Source: Mycolicibacter hiberniae
GTDB taxonomy: Bacteria; Actinomycetota; Actinomycetes; Mycobacteriales; Mycobacteriaceae
Direction of reading: 5' to 3'
DNA length: 64,000 nucleotides
NCBI RefSeq assembly: GCF_010729485.1
Contig: NZ_AP022609.1
Location: 2,790,001-2,854,000, forward strand
In this document: positions 1 to 9,380 of the stretch, piece after piece
Position numbering within the stretch: the first letter of the stretch is position 1
Layout of the letters: each line of letters starts with the position of its first letter
Translations under genes and position numbers: made by a program
Notes under the pieces: generated by a model
Told to the model about the DNA's origin: nothing
Seen by the model: only the letters and a program-made list of their open reading frames with translations
The model's database searches: none

Positions 1-275
<275 letters not shown>

Positions 276-578
276 CTACTTGGCGACGACGGCCAGCACG
301 TCACGCGCGGACAGGATCAGGTACTCCTGGCCGCCGTACTTGATCTCGGTGCCGCCGTACTTGCTGTACACGACGACGTCGCCCTCGGCGACGTCCAGCG
401 GGATCCGCTTGCTGCCGCTCTCGTCCCACCGGCCGGGACCGACGGCGACGACGGTACCCTCCTGCGGCTTCTCCTTGGCAGTGTCCGGAATGACCAGACC
501 GGAAGCGGTCGTGGTCTCGGCCTCGTTGGCCTGAACGAGGATCTTGTCCTCGAGTGGCTTGATGTTCACGCTCGCCAC
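276..578 (-). CDS. groES: Co-chaperonin GroES (Hsp10)
   Basis: A 100-residue protein, the normal GroES length, with [12 protein letters not shown] at the N-terminus, the mobile-loop region around [14 protein letters not shown] and the terminal [11 protein letters not shown] strand. GroES caps the GroEL cylinder during ATP-driven folding. I take GTG 578 as the start. The ATG at 596 would add six residues that are not typical of the family, and its own downstream bases supply a GGAGGG ribosome-binding site at the right distance from the GTG. The gene is first in the groES-groEL1 operon and lies downstream of tsaD with a separate heat-shock operator between them. Confidence 0.96.
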   Translation of the reverse strand: MASVNIKPLEDKILVQANEAETTTASGLVIPDTAKEKPQEGTVVAVGPGRWDESGSKRIPLDVAEGDVVVYSKYGGTEIKYGGQEYLILSARDVLAVVAK

Positions 579-720
579 GATTGGAGCCCTCCACATTGTC
601 TGGGATGCGACCCGGCATACGCCGAGCCCATCGGAACGTACTTACTTAAGGTGTTCGGCATTCGTGCCAGCCCTCGCGTCGTCGTCGCGGGTGCCGAGCG
701 AGAAACCGACCGACTGCCAC

Positions 721-752
721 CTAGCACTCTATACATGAGAGTGCTAGCACTC
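721..752. promoter_or_regulatory. CIRCE operator (HrcA site) with an extra overlapping half-site
   Basis: CTAGCACTC at 721-729 and GAGTGCTAG at 739-747 form a perfect inverted repeat with a 9-bp spacer, matching the CIRCE consensus TTAGCACTC-N9-GAGTGCTAA bound by the HrcA repressor. A third half-site, CTAGCACTC at 744-752, overlaps the right arm. The element lies about 143 bp upstream of the groES start and 24 bp beyond the tsaD stop, so it should repress groES-groEL1 without affecting tsaD. HrcA control of mycobacterial groES is established; binding here is inferred from the sequence. Confidence 0.93.
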
Positions 753-775
753 AAGGAGACCCCGCTGCGAATCGA

Positions 776-1810
776 TCAGCGGATCTGGCCCGCCACCACC
801 GGCAGGCCGGGATTGGTCGCCACGTCCAGCGGCGACGGCGCCGCTCCGGCGGCGATCAGGTGCGCGGCGAACGACCCGATCATCGCCCCGTTGTCCGTGC
901 ACAACCGCAACGGCGGGATCCTCAGCGTCAACCCGGCCGCCTCGCAGCGCTGCTCGGCCAGCTCGCGCAGCCGGGAATTGGCGGCCACCCCGCCGGCGAT
1001 CAGCAGGGTGCCCACGCCCAGGTCGGTGGCCGCGCGCACCGCCTTGGCGGTCAGCACGTCGGCAACCGATTCCTGGAATCCGGCCGCCACATCGGCCGGC
1101 GAGAACGCCGGATCGGTGGCGTTCTTCTCGATGTAGCGCGCCACCGCCGTCTTGAGCCCCGAGAAGCTGAACACATAGGGAGCGTCGCGTGGGCCGGTCA
1201 TCCCGCGCGGGAACCACACGGCCTCCCGGTCACCGGTGCGAGCCAGCTCGTCCAGGGCCCGCCCACCCGGATAGCCGAGCCCGAGCAGTCTGGCCACCTT
1301 GTCGTAGGCCTCCCCCGCTGCGTCGTCGACGGTGCTGCCCAGCTCGGCGATCGGCGCCCCCAGCGACCGCACGTGCAACAGGTGGGTATGACCGCCGGAG
1401 ACCAGCAGGCTCACGCACTCCGGCAGGGGGCCGTGCGCATAGACGTCGGCGGCCAGGTGACCGCCCAGGTGGTTGACGGCGTAGAACGGGACTCCCCAGG
1501 CCGCCGCGTACGCCTTGGCGGCGGCGGCGCCCACCAGCAGCGCCCCCGCCAGCCCCGGGCCGATGGTGGCCGCGACCACGTCAGGTCTGTCCACCCCCGC
1601 TGTCGCCAGCGCCCGCCGCATGGTGGGGCCCAGGGCCTCCAGATGTGCCCGCGAGGCGATCTCGGGTACCACCCCGCCGAACCGGGTGTGCTCGGAGACG
1701 CTGGAGGCCACCTCGTCGGCCAACAGCGTCACCGTCCCGTCGGAGTTCAGCCGGGTGATCCCGACACCTGTTTCGTCGCAGGAGGATTCGATGGCCAGCA
1801 CTATCGTCAT
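776..1810 (-). CDS. tsaD: tRNA N6-threonylcarbamoyladenosine transferase TsaD (Gcp/Kae1)
   Basis: The 344-residue protein has normal length for bacterial TsaD, the catalytic ASKHA-fold subunit that moves the threonylcarbamoyl group to A37 of ANN-decoding tRNAs to make t6A. Visible marks are ESSCDETG at 8-15, the metal-binding NHLGGH at 113-118 (His114 and His118), SGGHTHL near 138-144 and a late [12 protein letters not shown] motif. It overlaps the upstream tsaB-rimI gene by 4 bp and belongs to the alr-hydrolase-tsaE-tsaB/rimI-tsaD operon, so three t6A genes are co-transcribed. The next gene downstream is groES, under its own promoter. Confidence 0.96.
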   Translation of the reverse strand: MTIVLAIESSCDETGVGITRLNSDGTVTLLADEVASSVSEHTRFGGVVPEIASRAHLEALGPTMRRALATAGVDRPDVVAATIGPGLAGALLVGAAAAKAYAAAWGVPFYAVNHLGGHLAADVYAHGPLPECVSLLVSGGHTHLLHVRSLGAPIAELGSTVDDAAGEAYDKVARLLGLGYPGGRALDELARTGDREAVWFPRGMTGPRDAPYVFSFSGLKTAVARYIEKNATDPAFSPADVAAGFQESVADVLTAKAVRAATDLGVGTLLIAGGVAANSRLRELAEQRCEAAGLTLRIPPLRLCTDNGAMIGSFAAHLIAAGAAPSPLDVATNPGLPVVAGQIR

Positions 1811-2973
1811 GAGGTCGCTCCCCGGCGCATCGTGTAGGCGTCTGCTCCGTTGCGGTAGTAGCGCCTGCGGACTCCGGTCTGGGCGAATCCGACGTCGCGG
1901 TACAGCGCGATGGCCGCAGCGTTGTCGGTTCGGACCTCCAGGTGCACGGTGCCGCCGTCGGCGTACTCCAGCAGGTCGGCGAGCAGTCGGCGGCCGATGC
2001 CGCGCCCCTGATGCGCCTTGTCCACCCCGATGGTGTGCACCTCGTACTCGAACGGCGGGGTGCGTCCCAGGCGGGCGACTCCGGCGTAGCCCACCAGCGC
2101 GTCGCCGATCCGGGCGGCGACGTAGTGATGGTCACGGGTTCCGATCGCCCGCAGGAACGCCTCCGCCGGCCACGGGTCGTCCCCGCCGAACAGTTGAGCC
2201 TCCAGCTCGGCGCAGCGCACCGCGTCGCCGCCCGTCAAGGGTCCCAGTGTCACCGGCGGTTCAGCGAGGCTCGCCGCAGGCGAGGCGAAGCTGGGACCGC
2301 CGTTCGGCACCGGCGGTTCAGCGAGGCTCGCCGCAGGCGAGGCGAAGCTGGGACCGCCGACCGACGGCTTGGCGTCTGGGCGGCGCAGGTACAGCGGCAC
2401 CAGCGAGTCCGGAGGATTCTCCCAATCCTGTACCGCGGCAACCAGTCCCGCAGGACTCGGGTAGGCGATGTCCATGGTCGACAGACCGAACAGACCGGCG
2501 TGCGCGGGCGAGCCCGCGACGGCGACGGCATCGGCGGGATCGACGTCGGCGGGGGCACCCACGTCCGGCCCGGCCACCCGGATGCCGTCGCGATAGCGGG
2601 CCCAGTAGACCTCCCGGCGACGCGCATCGGTGACCACCAGAGCGGTGGACTCGGTGCGCACCCCGATCGCGTCCAAGCTGCACACGCCATACACCGGGAT
2701 GTCCAGGGCGTGACCGTAGGCCGCAGCGCTCGCCATCCCGACGCGCAAGCCGGTGAACGGCCCGGGCCCGCAGCCCACCACGACTGCGGCCAGGTCGGCC
2801 ATTTCCAGACCGGCGTCGGCCAGTGCGGCCAACACGTTGGGGGTGAGCCGTTCGGCATGGGCGCGGGCGTCTTCGGTGACCCGCTCGGCCAGCACCGTGC
2901 GCCGGTCGGTCGCCACCAGGCCCGCGGTCACGGCCGGGGTGGAGGTGTCGATGGTCAGAATCGCTGAGCTCAC
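1807..2973 (-). CDS. TsaB-RimI fusion: t6A complex subunit TsaB joined to ribosomal S18 alanine N-acetyltransferase
   Basis: One 388-residue open frame carries two proteins that are normally separate. Residues 1 to about 205 are TsaB ([12 protein letters not shown] start, [13 protein letters not shown] motif), the non-catalytic partner of TsaD. After a linker made of two 19-residue repeats, residues from about 240 onward are a GNAT acetyltransferase of the RimI type ([20 protein letters not shown], acetyl-CoA loop [12 protein letters not shown] near the end), which acetylates ribosomal protein S18. The GTG start at 2973 overlaps the tsaE stop as GTGA. A GTG inside the frame at the RimI border (PPVTLGPL) could still start RimI alone, so the cell may make a fusion, separate proteins or both. 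Confidence 0.92.
   Translation of the reverse strand: MSSAILTIDTSTPAVTAGLVATDRRTVLAERVTEDARAHAERLTPNVLAALADAGLEMADLAAVVVGCGPGPFTGLRVGMASAAAYGHALDIPVYGVCSLDAIGVRTESTALVVTDARRREVYWARYRDGIRVAGPDVGAPADVDPADAVAVAGSPAHAGLFGLSTMDIAYPSPAGLVAAVQDWENPPDSLVPLYLRRPDAKPSVGGPSFASPAASLAEPPVPNGGPSFASPAASLAEPPVTLGPLTGGDAVRCAELEAQLFGGDDPWPAEAFLRAIGTRDHHYVAARIGDALVGYAGVARLGRTPPFEYEVHTIGVDKAHQGRGIGRRLLADLLEYADGGTVHLEVRTDNAAAIALYRDVGFAQTGVRRRYYRNGADAYTMRRGATS
2251..2302. repeat. In-frame 57-bp tandem repeat, copy A, in the TsaB-RimI linker
   Basis: A 52-bp block repeated exactly at 2308-2359 with a 57-bp period. It encodes [17 protein letters not shown] on the minus strand. The block begins near GGCGGT and ends with ACCGCC, and has an internal CTCGCC-GCA-GGCGAG hairpin, so it resembles a small palindromic interspersed (REP or MITE-like) element. 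Its length of 19 codons keeps the reading frame. Confidence 0.9.
2308..2359. repeat. In-frame 57-bp tandem repeat, copy B, in the TsaB-RimI linker
   Basis: Second copy, identical over 52 bp to 2251-2302. The five bases between the copies complete the Pro-Asn of the 19-residue protein period. Both copies sit exactly at the TsaB/RimI border, where other mycobacteria have a gene boundary. No further copy was noticed in the window by eye. Confidence 0.9.
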
Positions 2974-3431
2974 GCCTGATACCACCGCCACGTCGCCGTG
3001 CGCGTCTCGGAGTCCGCCGCACGGTCCAGCCGGATGTCGAGGTGCCGATCGGAGAGCCGCTCGGCCAGCCCCTCGCCCCACTCCACCACCACCACGGCGT
3101 CGTCGAGTTCGGTGTCGAGGTCCAAGGAGTCCAGCTGCGCCGGCAGGTCCAGGCCCGTCTCGTCGAGCAGACGGTACAGGTCGACGTGAATCATCGCCGG
3201 GCTGCCCGGCCGGCGGGCCCGGTGCTCGCGGGCCAGCACGAACGTCGGCGAGGTGACCGGGCCGTCGACGTCGAGTGCTGCCGCGATTCCCTTGGCCAGC
3301 ACGGTTTTTCCAGCCCCCAGCGGGCCGGACAGCACCACCACGTCACCGGCGCGCAGCGCAGCGCCCAGCCGCGCCCCCAGCGCGACGGTGTCCTCGGCTG
3401 TGGCCAGGGTGGCCTCCTGCCGCTCAGCCAC
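2970..3431 (-). CDS. tsaE: tRNA t6A biosynthesis ATPase TsaE
   Basis: The 153-residue P-loop protein has the Walker A motif SGPLGAGKTVLAKG near 35-48, a TSPTFVLAREH switch region and VVVEWGEGL, all characteristic of TsaE (YjeE). TsaE binds the TsaB-TsaD dimer and its ATPase activity allows multiple turnovers in t6A synthesis. The start is GTG 3431. Its 5' end overlaps the alpha/beta-hydrolase stop by 8 bp and its TGA overlaps the tsaB-rimI GTG, so translation is probably coupled through the operon. Confidence 0.95.
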   Translation of the reverse strand: MAERQEATLATAEDTVALGARLGAALRAGDVVVLSGPLGAGKTVLAKGIAAALDVDGPVTSPTFVLAREHRARRPGSPAMIHVDLYRLLDETGLDLPAQLDSLDLDTELDDAVVVVEWGEGLAERLSDRHLDIRLDRAADSETRTATWRWYQA

Positions 3432-4527
3432 CGCGGCCCACCCTGCGGCGCAGCCGGCGGCTCAGCATGACCCGGCGCGGGGTGGCCCGCTCCACCAGTC
3501 GCACCAGCGCCTCATCGATGACATCGGGTTCCTCCAGCTGCACCAGATGCCCGGCTCCGGGCACGATCACCAGCTCACAATCCCACAGGGTGGCCGCCAT
3601 CGCCCGCGAGTACCCCGCCGGGGTGAGCAGGTCGCGATCGCCGCAGGCGACCAGGGTCGGGATCTTGGCCAGCGTCGCCAGCGCGGCGCTCTCGTCGTGC
3701 ACCTCCAAGGCGTGCAGAAAGCCGACCATGGTGGCGACCGGGGTGGCATGCATCATCTCCTCGGAGTAGGCCACCACGCTCGGGCTGATCCGATCCGTTC
3801 CGTAGGAGGCGGCCCGCAGGATCGGCGCGATCACCCCGCGGGCCGCACCGCGACCGCGCTGCACCAGTTTCGGCGCATACCGCACACTGAACTGCACGGC
3901 TTCCAGCGCCGGATTGCGCAGGATCTCGCCCAGCGGGGACCGGGAAACCCCCTTGGCGGCTGAGGCGATCAACGCCGCGCCGACGATCCGGTTGCCGTAG
4001 TGCTGCGGAAACTGCCGCGCGTGCGCCAACACCGTCATGCCGCCCATCGAGTGCCCGACCAGCACCACCGGGCCGCGCGGCACCGTCGCGGCCAGCACCG
4101 CCTCCAGGTCCTGGCCCAGCCGCGCCACGGTGTAGGTCTCCGATGGCGCGACGCCGGAATCGCCGTGGCCGCGCTGGTCGTAGAAGACCATGCGCACCTG
4201 ATCGCCCCACTCGGCCGCCAGTCGGGCCCGCTGAAAGTGGAAGGCCCCCATCCGCAGACAGAATCCGTGCGCGAACACCACCGTCAACGGCGCGTTGCGC
4301 GGCCCGACGTCGCGCACCGCCAGTTCGACGCCGTCGTCGGTGACCACCACCGAACTGTGGTCCTGGCCCAGGACGGCGAAGTCCTCGGCGGCATAGGCGT
4401 CCTCGGCGGTGGTGCGTCGGGTCACCGACCGGAAGACGGTGCTCCCGGCGATGGTGCCGACGGCCGCCACACCTGCCATCCCCGCCAGCCAGCCGCCTGC
4501 CCGGGCGCGGTTGCGCTTAGCGGCCAT
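3424..4527 (-). CDS. Alpha/beta hydrolase with N-terminal membrane segment
   Basis: The 367-residue protein starts with a basic stretch ([12 protein letters not shown]) and a hydrophobic segment at about 13-31, so it is probably membrane-anchored or exported. The alpha/beta-hydrolase core follows: HGFCLRMG oxyanion region, [11 protein letters not shown], nucleophile elbow VGHSMGG, acidic residue in CGDRDLLTP and the catalytic His in [12 protein letters not shown]. The natural substrate is unknown. A hydrolase between alr and tsaE is common in mycobacteria. It overlaps alr by 11 bp and tsaE by 8 bp, which puts it in the same transcript. Confidence 0.85.
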   Translation of the reverse strand: MAAKRNRARAGGWLAGMAGVAAVGTIAGSTVFRSVTRRTTAEDAYAAEDFAVLGQDHSSVVVTDDGVELAVRDVGPRNAPLTVVFAHGFCLRMGAFHFQRARLAAEWGDQVRMVFYDQRGHGDSGVAPSETYTVARLGQDLEAVLAATVPRGPVVLVGHSMGGMTVLAHARQFPQHYGNRIVGAALIASAAKGVSRSPLGEILRNPALEAVQFSVRYAPKLVQRGRGAARGVIAPILRAASYGTDRISPSVVAYSEEMMHATPVATMVGFLHALEVHDESAALATLAKIPTLVACGDRDLLTPAGYSRAMAATLWDCELVIVPGAGHLVQLEEPDVIDEALVRLVERATPRRVMLSRRLRRRVGRGG

Positions 4528-5671
4528 CAGCGCCCCGATACGTTCTGGCGACCCGCCCGCGCGGGCTGTTGACCACCTCGTAGTGAATGCTGCCGAGCGT
4601 ATCGGCCCAGTCCTGGGCCAGCGGCTCGCCGTGCGCCCCGGACCCGAAGAGGATGACCTCGTCGCCTTCCCGGACGTCGACGGGGCCGGGTCCCAGGTCG
4701 ACGACGAACTGGTCCATGCACACCCGGCCCACGCTGCGCCGGCGCCTGCCGTTGATCAGCACGTCGAATCGCCCGCTCAGCGGTCGAAACACCCCGTCGG
4801 CATAGCCCATGGGCACCAGCGCCACGGTGGTGTCGGCCGGGGCGATCCAGGTCTGACCGTAGGAGACGGCTTCGCCGGCCTTGATCGGGCGAACCAGCAC
4901 CACCGTCGATTTGAGGGTCATCGCCGGAATCAGGCCCATGTCACCGTGCTCGGGGATCGGACTCAGGCCGTAGAGGGCTATTCCGGGCCGCACCATGTCG
5001 TAGGCCAGATCGGGGCGGGTCATCACGGCAGCCGAATTGGCCAGATGCGCGACCGGGACGGTCAGGCCGTGTTCACCGGCGATGCGCAGCAGCTCGGAAA
5101 ACCTTCGGGCCTGAATATCGTTGACCGGGCTCGCGGCCTCGTCGGCGCAGGCCAGATGCGACATCAGCCCGCGTACCCGCACGGCGTCTTCGGCAGCGGC
5201 CCGCCGAAGTGCGCTCACCAGGGCCTCGAAGTCGGCCAGCCCCACCCCGTTGCGATTCATGCCGGTGTCCGCCTTGACGGTGACCGTCGCGGTGCGCCCG
5301 GTGGCCGCCACCGCCTCGAGCAGCTCGTCGAGCTGGCGCGCCGAGGAGACGGCGATCTGGACGTCGGCGGCCAGCGCGGGAGCGAAGTCGGTGTGCGGTC
5401 CGTGTAGCCAGGCCAGCACCGGTGCGTCGATACCGGCTGCGCGTAACGTCAGGGCCTCGTCGACGGTGGCGACCCCGAGCTCGGCGGCCCCCGCGGCCAG
5501 CGCCGCGCGCGCCACCGGGGCCGCACCATGGCCGTAGGCGTCCGCCTTGACCACAGCCATCAGCGCGGCGGGGCCGGCGTGCTCGGCGAGCACCCGCACG
5601 TTGTGGGCGATGGCGTCCAGGTCCACCAGCGCTTCGGCGAGCAGGCCCGACGTTCGGGATACGGCAGTCAT
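4517..5671 (-). CDS. alr: Alanine racemase
   Basis: A 384-residue PLP enzyme of fold type III that interconverts L- and D-alanine for peptidoglycan; it is the target of D-cycloserine. The PLP-binding lysine is Lys42 in [12 protein letters not shown]. Further conserved parts are [16 protein letters not shown], the RPGIALYG loop and the C-terminal domain with VGRVCMDQF, whose Tyr/Cys region lines the active site of the partner subunit. It is the first gene of the minus-strand operon running to tsaD. The 86 bp between it and the gadB stop probably hold its promoter, though I see no clear consensus boxes. Confidence 0.96.
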   Translation of the reverse strand: MTAVSRTSGLLAEALVDLDAIAHNVRVLAEHAGPAALMAVVKADAYGHGAAPVARAALAAGAAELGVATVDEALTLRAAGIDAPVLAWLHGPHTDFAPALAADVQIAVSSARQLDELLEAVAATGRTATVTVKADTGMNRNGVGLADFEALVSALRRAAAEDAVRVRGLMSHLACADEAASPVNDIQARRFSELLRIAGEHGLTVPVAHLANSAAVMTRPDLAYDMVRPGIALYGLSPIPEHGDMGLIPAMTLKSTVVLVRPIKAGEAVSYGQTWIAPADTTVALVPMGYADGVFRPLSGRFDVLINGRRRRSVGRVCMDQFVVDLGPGPVDVREGDEVILFGSGAHGEPLAQDWADTLGSIHYEVVNSPRGRVARTYRGADGR

Positions 5672-5757
5672 GTCAGCCTCGATTGTCCCAGAACCGGCGC
5701 GGTACCCCCTGCCCCGCGCCCGGCAGCGGGCACCGGCCGCTTGCCGGTTCCGGCGGA

Positions 5758-7146
5758 TCAGTGCGCAAAATGCTGCTGATCGTCGTAGTGTCCCGCAGGT
5801 TTGATGCGGTCCAGCGCGGCCACCGACTTGGCGATGTCGTCGAACAGTGCCCGGGCAAGATCGGCGGACAGGCCCTCCCGGACCACCACCCGCAGCACCG
5901 TGACGTCCTCGGCGCCCTCGGGCATGGTGTAGGCGGGAACCTGCCAGCCGAAGGTCCGCAACTCGTGCGAGACGTCGAACTCGGTGTAACCGCGGTCACC
6001 GGCCAGCCGGAAACTCACCACCGGGATCGCCGAGCCGTCGCTGATCACCTCGAAATGTTCGCTGCCCGACAGCTGGTGCGACAGCCAGCGAGCGGTGTCG
6101 GACAACGTCCGCATCACCTCGGTGTAGCCGGCCCGGCCCAGCCGCAGGAAGTTGTAGTACTGGCCGACGACCTGGTTTCCGGGCCGGGAGAAGTTGAGCG
6201 TGAACGTCGGCATGTCACCGCCCAGGTAGTTCACCCGAAACACCAGCTCCTCGGGCAGGTGTTCGGCGGACCGCCACACCACGAACCCGATGCCGGGATA
6301 GGTCAGCCCGTACTTGTGGCCGCTGACGTTGATCGACACCACCCGCGGCAACCGGAAGTCCCATTTGAGGCTCGGGTGCAGGAACGGCACGACGAACCCG
6401 CCGCTGGCCGCGTCCACGTGCACCGGTACGTCGGGCCCACCGCCGGCGGCCAGGGCGTCCAGCGCCGCGCAGATCTGCTCGACGGGTTCGAGCTCGCCGG
6501 TGTAGGTGGTGCCCAGGATGCCCACCACCCCGATGGTGTCCTCGTCGACGGCGTCGACCACCTGCTCGGGAGTGATCACATAGCGGCCCTGCGCCATCGG
6601 CAGATAGCGCGGCTCGACGTCGAAGTAGCGGCAGAATTTCTCCCACACCACCTGGACGTTGGCGCCCATCACCAGGTTCGGGGTGCGGTTGCGCCAGCCG
6701 TCTTTGACCTTCTGGCGCCACCGCCACTTCAGCGCCAGCCCGCCCAGCATCACCGCCTCACTGGACCCGACGGTGGACACCCCGATCGCACTGGCGGGAT
6801 CGTCGTCGCGCAGGTCCTCGGCGTGGAACAGATCGGCGACCATCGACACGCAGCGGCGTTCGATTGCCGCCGTCGCGGGGTATTCGTCCTTGTCGATCAT
6901 GTTTTTGTCGAACGACTCCGCCATCAGCCGCGACGCCTCGGGGTCCATCCAGGTGGTGACGAAGGTGGCCAGATTGAGCCGGGAACTGCCGTCGAGCATC
7001 AGCTCGTCGTGGATGAAGCGGTAGGCGGCCTCGGAGTCCATCGGGTCGTCGGGCAGTCGCAGCGCCGGGATCGGTGCGGTGAACATGCGGCCGGTGTAGG
7101 CCGGCGCGATGGAGTGTGCCGGCATGGACGGGTGGGAATGGGACAC
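5758..7146 (-). CDS. gadB: Glutamate decarboxylase
   Basis: The 462-residue PLP enzyme of group II converts glutamate to GABA and CO2 with proton consumption. It shows [13 protein letters not shown] and the PLP-lysine motif [14 protein letters not shown] (Lys near 277), and ends in QHFAH like other actinobacterial GadB proteins. The start is GTG 7146, giving [20 protein letters not shown], which aligns in length with the family. It begins 10 bp after the nnr stop, so the two are likely co-transcribed. GABA could feed a succinate-semialdehyde dehydrogenase such as the one at 49284, though that gene sits in an unrelated operon. Confidence 0.95.
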   Translation of the reverse strand: MSHSHPSMPAHSIAPAYTGRMFTAPIPALRLPDDPMDSEAAYRFIHDELMLDGSSRLNLATFVTTWMDPEASRLMAESFDKNMIDKDEYPATAAIERRCVSMVADLFHAEDLRDDDPASAIGVSTVGSSEAVMLGGLALKWRWRQKVKDGWRNRTPNLVMGANVQVVWEKFCRYFDVEPRYLPMAQGRYVITPEQVVDAVDEDTIGVVGILGTTYTGELEPVEQICAALDALAAGGGPDVPVHVDAASGGFVVPFLHPSLKWDFRLPRVVSINVSGHKYGLTYPGIGFVVWRSAEHLPEELVFRVNYLGGDMPTFTLNFSRPGNQVVGQYYNFLRLGRAGYTEVMRTLSDTARWLSHQLSGSEHFEVISDGSAIPVVSFRLAGDRGYTEFDVSHELRTFGWQVPAYTMPEGAEDVTVLRVVVREGLSADLARALFDDIAKSVAALDRIKPAGHYDDQQHFAH

Positions 7147-7156
7147 TGCGACTCCT

Positions 7157-8578
7157 CTATAGCTGGGCCAGGGCGGTGCGGATGTGGGCCAGGATGCGCG
7201 ACGCCGACGTCGGGGTGTCGCCGGGCCCGGGGTCGGCGGCCGACGCCGCCGCGGCGCGGGTGTGCACGAAAGCGGCGGCCGCGGCGGCCTCGGCGGCGGG
7301 CAGTCCGGAGGCCAGCAGCGCGCCGATCATCCCGGACAACACGTCACCGGAGCCCGCGGTGGCGGCCCAGGAGGCGCCGGCCGGGTTGAGGTAGACCGGG
7401 CCGGACGGGTCGGCGATGACGGTGACGTTGCCCTTGAGCAGCACGGTGGCGCCGAACCGGTTCGCCAGTTCGGCGGCCGCGCCGACCCGGTCCGGGCCGG
7501 GCGGATGCCCTGCCAGCCGGGCGTATTCGCCGGCGTGCGGAGTCAGCACGGTGGGGGCGCTGCGGTCGGCCACCAGGGCCGGGTGGGCCGCGAGGATGGT
7601 CAACGCATCGGCGTCGACGATCACCGGCAGATCGGAGCCGAGCGCAAACCACAGTGCGGCAGCGGCCTGTTCGCCGGTGCCCAGGCCGGGGCCGACCGCC
7701 CAGGCCTGCACCCGGCCCGCAGCCGCCGGACTGGGTGCCGCGACCACCTCGGGCCAGTGCGAAACCACTGGGGCGGCAGCACTTCCGGCGTAGCGGACCA
7801 TGCCGGAGGTGGCCGCCACGGCCGCCCCGGCGCACAGGATCGCCGCGCCCGGGTAGGTCGCCGAGCCGGCCAGGACGCCGGTGACACCCTGGGTGTACTT
7901 GTCGTCGCGAGGACCCGGCGCCGGCCAGATCCGCTCGACGTCGGCGGCGGTCAACCCGCGCACGTCGGTGTCGGGAAGATCCAGGCCGATATCGACGAGT
8001 TCGACCCTTCCGCACTGCCCCAGGGCGTGCACCGGCTTGAGACCGCCGAAGGTGACGGTGAGCGCGGCGTGCACGGCGGGACCGTCGGCCGCGCCGGTGT
8101 GCGGGTCCAGGCCGCTGGGGATGTCGACGGCCACCACCGGAATGTTCGCTCGCTCGACCGCGGCGAAGACCTCGGCGGCGTGCGGTCGCAACGGACCCCG
8201 CCCGGAGATGCCGACCACGCCGTCGATCACCAGGTCCGTCGCGGGCGGTACGCGGTCGACGATCCGGCCGCCGGCACGCCGGAACGCCGTGAGCCCCTTG
8301 GCGTGGGCGCGCTCCGGTTCCAGCAGGACGGCGGTGGCCGCCGCACCGCGCCGGCGCAGCAGAGTCGCCCCCCACAGCGCATCGCCGCCGTTGTCGCCGG
8401 AACCCACCACCGCACACAGAGTGCTCCCGGCAACCCCACCGGTGCGCGCCGTCAGCTCCCGGGCGATCGCGGTCGCCAGGCCGAACGCGGCCCGCCGCAT
8501 CAGCACCCCGTCGGGCAGGCTTGCCAACAGCGGCGCCTCCGCGGCGCGAATGGCCTCGACGCTGTAGTAGTGCCGCAT
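7157..8578 (-). CDS. nnr: Bifunctional NAD(P)H-hydrate epimerase / ADP- or ATP-dependent NAD(P)HX dehydratase
   Basis: The 473-residue protein repairs hydrated NAD(P)H. The N-terminal YjeF_N domain (about 1-210) holds VGSGDNGGDAL and DIPSGLD; the C-terminal ribokinase-like domain (about 220-473) holds TPHAGEYARL, KGNVTVIAD and the GSGDVLSGMIGALL signature of the dehydratase. I chose ATG 8578 (MRHYYSVEAIRAAE) because a GAGGAGG ribosome site lies just upstream and the length then equals that of the mycobacterial ortholog. An upstream in-frame ATG at 8620 would add 14 residues without support. It precedes gadB by 10 bp. Confidence 0.94.
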   Translation of the reverse strand: MRHYYSVEAIRAAEAPLLASLPDGVLMRRAAFGLATAIARELTARTGGVAGSTLCAVVGSGDNGGDALWGATLLRRRGAAATAVLLEPERAHAKGLTAFRRAGGRIVDRVPPATDLVIDGVVGISGRGPLRPHAAEVFAAVERANIPVVAVDIPSGLDPHTGAADGPAVHAALTVTFGGLKPVHALGQCGRVELVDIGLDLPDTDVRGLTAADVERIWPAPGPRDDKYTQGVTGVLAGSATYPGAAILCAGAAVAATSGMVRYAGSAAAPVVSHWPEVVAAPSPAAAGRVQAWAVGPGLGTGEQAAAALWFALGSDLPVIVDADALTILAAHPALVADRSAPTVLTPHAGEYARLAGHPPGPDRVGAAAELANRFGATVLLKGNVTVIADPSGPVYLNPAGASWAATAGSGDVLSGMIGALLASGLPAAEAAAAAAFVHTRAAAASAADPGPGDTPTSASRILAHIRTALAQL

Positions 8579-8621
8579 GCCGGCCTCCTCGCCCCTCCTC
8601 GGGATTGTCGCGATTGTCACG

Positions 8622-9266
8622 CTAGTGGCCGCCGGCGGCGCTCGGGTGATGTCGCAGCGGATGGTGCAGGGTCAGCGGATAGCAGGCCAATCCGATGAGC
8701 AGGGCGGCGGCATGGCCGATCGCGGTGAAATCCGGGTTGATGATCAGGGGAACGGCGAAGATGACGGCCAGCGCCGCCAGATAGACCCGGCGCCACGGCG
8801 GGCGGATGCGGTAGGTGAGCACCGCCATGACGCCCACCAGGAAGTAGCTGACGCCGATGTCACGGGCGTAGGTCAGCCGCTCGGACTCCCGGTGCAGGTG
8901 GATCAACACATACAGCGCGCCCTCGCTGACATAGGTGGCTCCGACGTGGGAGATCAACCCGACCATCAGCCAGCGCAGGTGGCCCAGCCAGTGTTCGGCC
9001 GGCGCCAGGAACAGGCTGAAAAGCACCAGATACGGCGACCAGTCCTTGCCGTCGATCCACAGCAGACTCGAGACCAGCACCTCCAGCGGATCGGTGGCCA
9101 GGTGATGCAGGTTGGTGGACTGCTCGACGAGCATGGTGCGCAGGTTCGGGCCCACCAGGTGCTGGATGGCGGTGGTGACCCCCAGCGCCGCCAACCACAG
9201 ATAAGTCAGCGGCGCCGTGTGCACGAAGTGCCACACCGCGGCCAGCCGCGTTCTGAGGTTCGCCAC
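8622..9266 (-). CDS. Rhomboid-like multi-pass membrane protein (Rv3434c-like)
   Basis: The predicted 214-residue protein has five to six hydrophobic segments (for example TYLWLAALGVTTAIQHLV, YLVLFSLFLAPAEHWLGH, VSYFLVGVMAVLTYRI and a C-terminal pair) and a His-rich tail. The position matches a conserved mycobacterial membrane protein beside nnr. It has a rhomboid-like layout, but I do not see a clear GxSG protease motif, so proteolysis is not claimed. The frame is open to 9395, but that start would lie inside the divergent gene at 9381; GTG 9266 (VANLRTRL) is the most plausible start, without a strong ribosome site. Confidence 0.7.
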   Translation of the reverse strand: MANLRTRLAAVWHFVHTAPLTYLWLAALGVTTAIQHLVGPNLRTMLVEQSTNLHHLATDPLEVLVSSLLWIDGKDWSPYLVLFSLFLAPAEHWLGHLRWLMVGLISHVGATYVSEGALYVLIHLHRESERLTYARDIGVSYFLVGVMAVLTYRIRPPWRRVYLAALAVIFAVPLIINPDFTAIGHAAALLIGLACYPLTLHHPLRHHPSAAGGH

Positions 9267-9310
9267 GGCGTACAGCGTCGCACGATCAAGCCGGGACGAG
9301 GCCGCCCGAC

Positions 9311-9322
9311 CGCTGATAACCT
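9311..9322 (+). promoter_or_regulatory. Putative promoter element (CGCTGATAAC) of the first sensor gene
   Basis: CGCTGATAACCT lies about 60 bp upstream of the ATG at 9381. The same CGCTGATAAC core occurs at almost the same distance upstream of the paralog at 10670. GATAAC resembles a mycobacterial -10 hexamer. Conservation between duplicated units supports function; the exact role is inferred. Confidence 0.4.
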
Positions 9323-9380
9323 CACCTTCACAATCGGGCCAACCACCGGCGGCGGGCCCCGAGCGGATGTGGGGGCATCT

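Noticed and set aside
5683..7389. A 568-codon plus-strand frame opposite gadB
   Set aside because: It is the antisense shadow of glutamate decarboxylase: His/Arg-rich with no domain, and it crosses into nnr.
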